Source: Mycolicibacterium goodii (GTDB taxonomy: Bacteria; Actinomycetota; Actinomycetes; Mycobacteriales; Mycobacteriaceae). Taken from it: a stretch of DNA of 64,000 bases. The notes under the pieces are model-generated. The model saw only the letters and a list, made by a program, of their open reading frames with translations. It was not told the origin of the DNA and ran no database searches. Shown one piece after another: positions 61,679 through 64,000 of this stretch (its first letter is position 1; each line of letters starts with the position of its first letter). Location of the stretch: contig NZ_CP092364.2 of the NCBI RefSeq assembly GCF_022370755.2, positions 4,340,001 through 4,404,000 on the forward strand, given 5' to 3'. The translations under genes and the position numbers were made by a program.

Positions 61679-62224
61679 TCACTGACCGAGCGCGCTCAAC
61701 GCGCGTGCGAACACCTCGTCGAGGGCGCCCACCGCGTTCACGGTCTTGAGGTCGTCGCGGTAGTACTCCAGCAGCGGCTCGGTCTCCTCGCGGTAGACCT
61801 TCATCCGGTTGCGGATCACCTCGTCGGTGTCATCGGCGCGACCGCGCCCCTTGAGGCGCGTCAGCAGTTCGTCCTCGGACACCTGGAACTCCAGCACCGC
61901 GTCGAGCTTGGTGTTCCGGGCGGCCAGCATGTCCTTGAGCGCACCGGCCTGCTCGACCGAGCGGGGGTAGCCGTCGAGGATGAATCCCGCGGCGGCGTCG
62001 GGCTGGTCGATACGGTCCTCGACCAGACGGTTCGTCAGTTCGGCCGGGACGAGGTCACCGGCGTCGAGGTAGCGCTTGGCCTCCAGGCCCAGCGGCGTGC
62101 CATCACCGATGTTCTTACGGAAGAGGTCCCCGGTGGAGATCTGCGGGATGCCGAGCTTCTCGGACAGCTTCTCCGCTTGCGTACCCTTGCCCGCCCCGGG
62201 CGGTCCGAGTAGAACGACTCTCAC
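61679..62224 (-). CDS. adk: Adenylate kinase
   Basis: Interconverts 2 ADP with ATP and AMP; 181 aa, the short form lacking the extended zinc LID domain, as in M. tuberculosis. P-loop [20 protein letters not shown] at the N-terminus, AMP-binding [13 protein letters not shown] and [16 protein letters not shown], then short [22 protein letters not shown] 62224 overlaps the secY stop by 4 bases. Confidence 0.97.
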   Translation of the reverse strand: MRVVLLGPPGAGKGTQAEKLSEKLGIPQISTGDLFRKNIGDGTPLGLEAKRYLDAGDLVPAELTNRLVEDRIDQPDAAAGFILDGYPRSVEQAGALKDMLAARNTKLDAVLEFQVSEDELLTRLKGRGRADDTDEVIRNRMKVYREETEPLLEYYRDDLKTVNAVGALDEVFARALSALGQ

Positions 62225-63546
62225 TTCAGGAACCCTTCGTAGTTACGTTGCATCAGCTGGCTCTCGATCTGCTTCACGGTGTCGAGACCGACACCGATCA
62301 TGATGAGAACGGCGGTCCCGCCGAACGGCAGGTTCTGTACCGAACCGGTGTTCCCGATCTCGAGGAACAGGTTCGGCAGAACGGCGATCACGCCGAGGTA
62401 GATCGAGCCGGGCAGGGTGATCCGGCTCAGCACGTACCTCAGGTAGTCCGCCGTCGGCTTACCGGGACGGATACCCGGGATGAAGCCGCCGAATTTCTTC
62501 ATCTCATCGGCACGCTCGTCGGGGTTGAACGTGATCGACACGTAGAAGTAGGTGAAGAACACGATCAGGCCGAAGTAGACCGCGATGTACACCGGGTCGG
62601 CCGGGTTGGTCAGGTAGTCCGCGACGAACTTGTCCCACCAGCCGGTGCCGGGGTTCGAGCTCCCGCTCTGGATGAGCTGCGTGATCAGATGCGGGATGTA
62701 GATCAGCGAGGACGCGAAGATGACGGGGATGACGCCGGCCTGGTTGACCTTCAGCGGCAGGTAGGTCGAGGTGCCGCCGTACATCTTGCGGCCCACCATG
62801 CGCTTGGCGTACTGGACCGGGATGCGGCGTTGGCCCTGCTCGACGAACACCACGCCGATGATGATCACGAGCGCCGCGACGCACACCGCGGTGAACACGA
62901 CGCCGCCACGGCTCTCCAGGATGGTCTGCCCCTCGGCCGGGATGCGGGCGGCGATACCGGCGAAGATCAGCAGCGACATGCCGTTGCCGATGCCACGCTC
63001 GGTGACCAGCTCGCCCATCCACATCACCAGGGCCGCGCCCGCGGTCATGACCAGCACGATCACGATCAGGCCGAAGATCGAGCTGTCCTGGATGATGTCC
63101 AGCGAGCAGCCCTGCAGCAGGCCTCCGTTGGCGGCGAGCGCCACGATGCTCGTGGCCTGCAGGATCGCCAGCGCGATCGACAGGTACCGCGTGTACTGGG
63201 TCATCTTGGCCTGACCGGCCTGACCCTCTTTACGCAGCTGTTCGAATCGCGGGATCACCACGGTGAGCAGCTGGACGATGATGCTCGCGGTGATGTACGG
63301 CATGACGCCGACCGCGAACACCGTGAGCTGCAGCAGCGCACCACCGGAGAACAGGTTGATCAGTGAGTAGATCTGTGCCGAGTCGCCACCGCTGACCTGT
63401 TCGATGCATTGCTGCACGTTGGGGTAGTTCACCCCGGGAGACGGGATCGAGGCACCGACCCGGTACAGGATCACCAGGCCCAAGGTGAACAGGATCTTGC
63501 GTCTGAGGTCGGCCGTTCGCAGCGACGAGATGAAAGCCGAAAGCAC
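62221..63546 (-). CDS. secY: Protein translocase channel subunit SecY
   Basis: Central channel of the Sec translocon, 441 aa, ten transmembrane helices. Conserved SecY features: [29 protein letters not shown] in parts, the plug region [33 protein letters not shown] in parts, and cytoplasmic loops [20 protein letters not shown] and [29 protein letters not shown] in parts. GTG 63546 is used because GGAGG lies upstream; the longer frame to 63588 is not conserved. Essential. Confidence 0.97.
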   Translation of the reverse strand: MLSAFISSLRTADLRRKILFTLGLVILYRVGASIPSPGVNYPNVQQCIEQVSGGDSAQIYSLINLFSGGALLQLTVFAVGVMPYITASIIVQLLTVVIPRFEQLRKEGQAGQAKMTQYTRYLSIALAILQATSIVALAANGGLLQGCSLDIIQDSSIFGLIVIVLVMTAGAALVMWMGELVTERGIGNGMSLLIFAGIAARIPAEGQTILESRGGVVFTAVCVAALVIIIGVVFVEQGQRRIPVQYAKRMVGRKMYGGTSTYLPLKVNQAGVIPVIFASSLIYIPHLITQLIQSGSSNPGTGWWDKFVADYLTNPADPVYIAVYFGLIVFFTYFYVSITFNPDERADEMKKFGGFIPGIRPGKPTADYLRYVLSRITLPGSIYLGVIAVLPNLFLEIGNTGSVQNLPFGGTAVLIMIGVGLDTVKQIESQLMQRNYEGFLK

Positions 63547-63890
63547 TCTTCCTCCTGCGCAGCCGACCTTCTCAGCGCGGCGTGCCAAATGGGGCTGGTG
63601 GGTCCAGCGTCGATGGTCAAGTCATGTCCGGCTTGTCTGCAGGCGCGCTGCCTGCGAACTCAGCCGTCAAACAGTCTACGAGAGTAACAGCAGCCGTTGC
63701 GTGGGCCCGCATCGATGGCCGCTGCGCCCGATCGCTGCGCGTCTTGGCGAGGGCCCAATCCTTCTGTCAAAGATTCCTTTCAGATTCGGAGCGTACAGTC
63801 GGCGACAGCTCGTTATAGGGCCTAACTAATATCCGCACCCACCACTCGATCGGGTGCGGATCTCACGGACTGGACGTTGAAGGGGGCATT
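63547..63890. other. Intergenic region between secY and a divergent methyltransferase gene
   Basis: Holds no gene. It must carry the secY operon promoter (minus) and that of the methyltransferase (plus). ATCCGCACCC (63831-63840) and GGGTGCGGAT (63852-63861) form a perfect 10-bp inverted repeat around an 11-base loop, 29 bases before the methyltransferase ATG. It could be an operator or leader hairpin. No clear -10 for secY was found. Confidence 0.55.
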
Positions 63891-64000
63891 ATGGCGCGGA
63901 CGGACAACGACACCTGGGACCTGGCGTCCAGTGTCGGCGCAACGGCGACGATGGTGGCCGCGGCGCGGGCACTGGCGACCAACGCCGACGAGCCGGTCAT
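63891..64000 (+). CDS. SAM-dependent methyltransferase (Rv0731c-like), 5' part only
   Basis: The frame opens at ATG 63891 after GAAGGGGG and runs 36 codons to the window edge. The start, [20 protein letters not shown] followed by [16 protein letters not shown], matches the N-terminus of the mycobacterial class I SAM-dependent O-methyltransferase-like family (Rv0731c type), which lies next to secY in M. tuberculosis. The SAM-binding motifs lie beyond the window. Confidence 0.8.
   Translation, partial: MARTDNDTWDLASSVGATATMVAAARALATNADEPV

Noticed and set aside
60851..62212. 453-codon plus-strand frame over map and adk
   Set aside because: Antisense to two unmistakable housekeeping enzymes.

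Overview
The window is high-GC mycobacterial DNA, most like a fast-growing Mycolicibacterium of the M. smegmatis type. Support comes from the ribosomal/rpoA block followed by truA and secreted cutinases, rmlB-rmlC beside F420-type oxidoreductases, the secY-adk-map-sigL-rslA order, the ESX component EccB, frequent GTG/TTG starts and probable leaderless genes. Species is inferred from gene content and order only.

Layout. 1-10.7 kb: a coenzyme-B12 diol/glycerol dehydratase operon on the minus strand (small, large and medium subunits, then both reactivase subunits), with a permease, an HbpS/GlcG-like protein, an aldehyde dehydrogenase, a GAF regulator and a FhuF-like protein. Together they suggest uptake of a diol or amino-alcohol, dehydration to an aldehyde and oxidation to the acid. 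No microcompartment shell genes are present. 11.0-12.4 kb: a DEAD-box RNA helicase.

12.5-23.0 kb: an accessory island of visibly lower GC. It holds an IS3-family element split by an IS110-family element, a divergent pair of unrecognised repeat proteins, an IS3 remnant in the same orientation, and an overlapping SF1 helicase/DUF2290 pair. The island ends inside an eccB-like gene cut to 58 codons. In related genomes the ESX-4 secretion genes lie here, so the island appears to have replaced them.

23.3-41.3 kb: an ABM monooxygenase, a CGNR regulator divergent from an EamA exporter, three cutinases, then truA, rplQ, rpoA, rpsD, rpsK, rpsM, rpmJ and infA. These are followed by an NfeD/flotillin pair, an unusual two-component pair (REC-TrxR-like response protein and CRP-domain kinase), two LLM oxidoreductases and rmlBC. 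41.4-51.4 kb: permease/P1 peptidase, TetR/EamA, monooxygenase/TetR, and the valine-degradation genes mmsA, acyl-CoA dehydrogenase and mmsB.

51.4-64 kb: a degenerate HAD protein, a NarL-type two-component pair, and a five-gene operon (ThDP enzyme, SRPBCC protein, KAS III-like enzyme, aminotransferase, MarR). That operon starts at a promoter matching the SigL consensus and lies next to sigL-rslA, followed by map, adk, secY and the start of a SAM methyltransferase gene. The strongest leads are the ESX-4-replacing island with its two unexplained gene pairs, and the SigL-linked putative acyloin-type operon.
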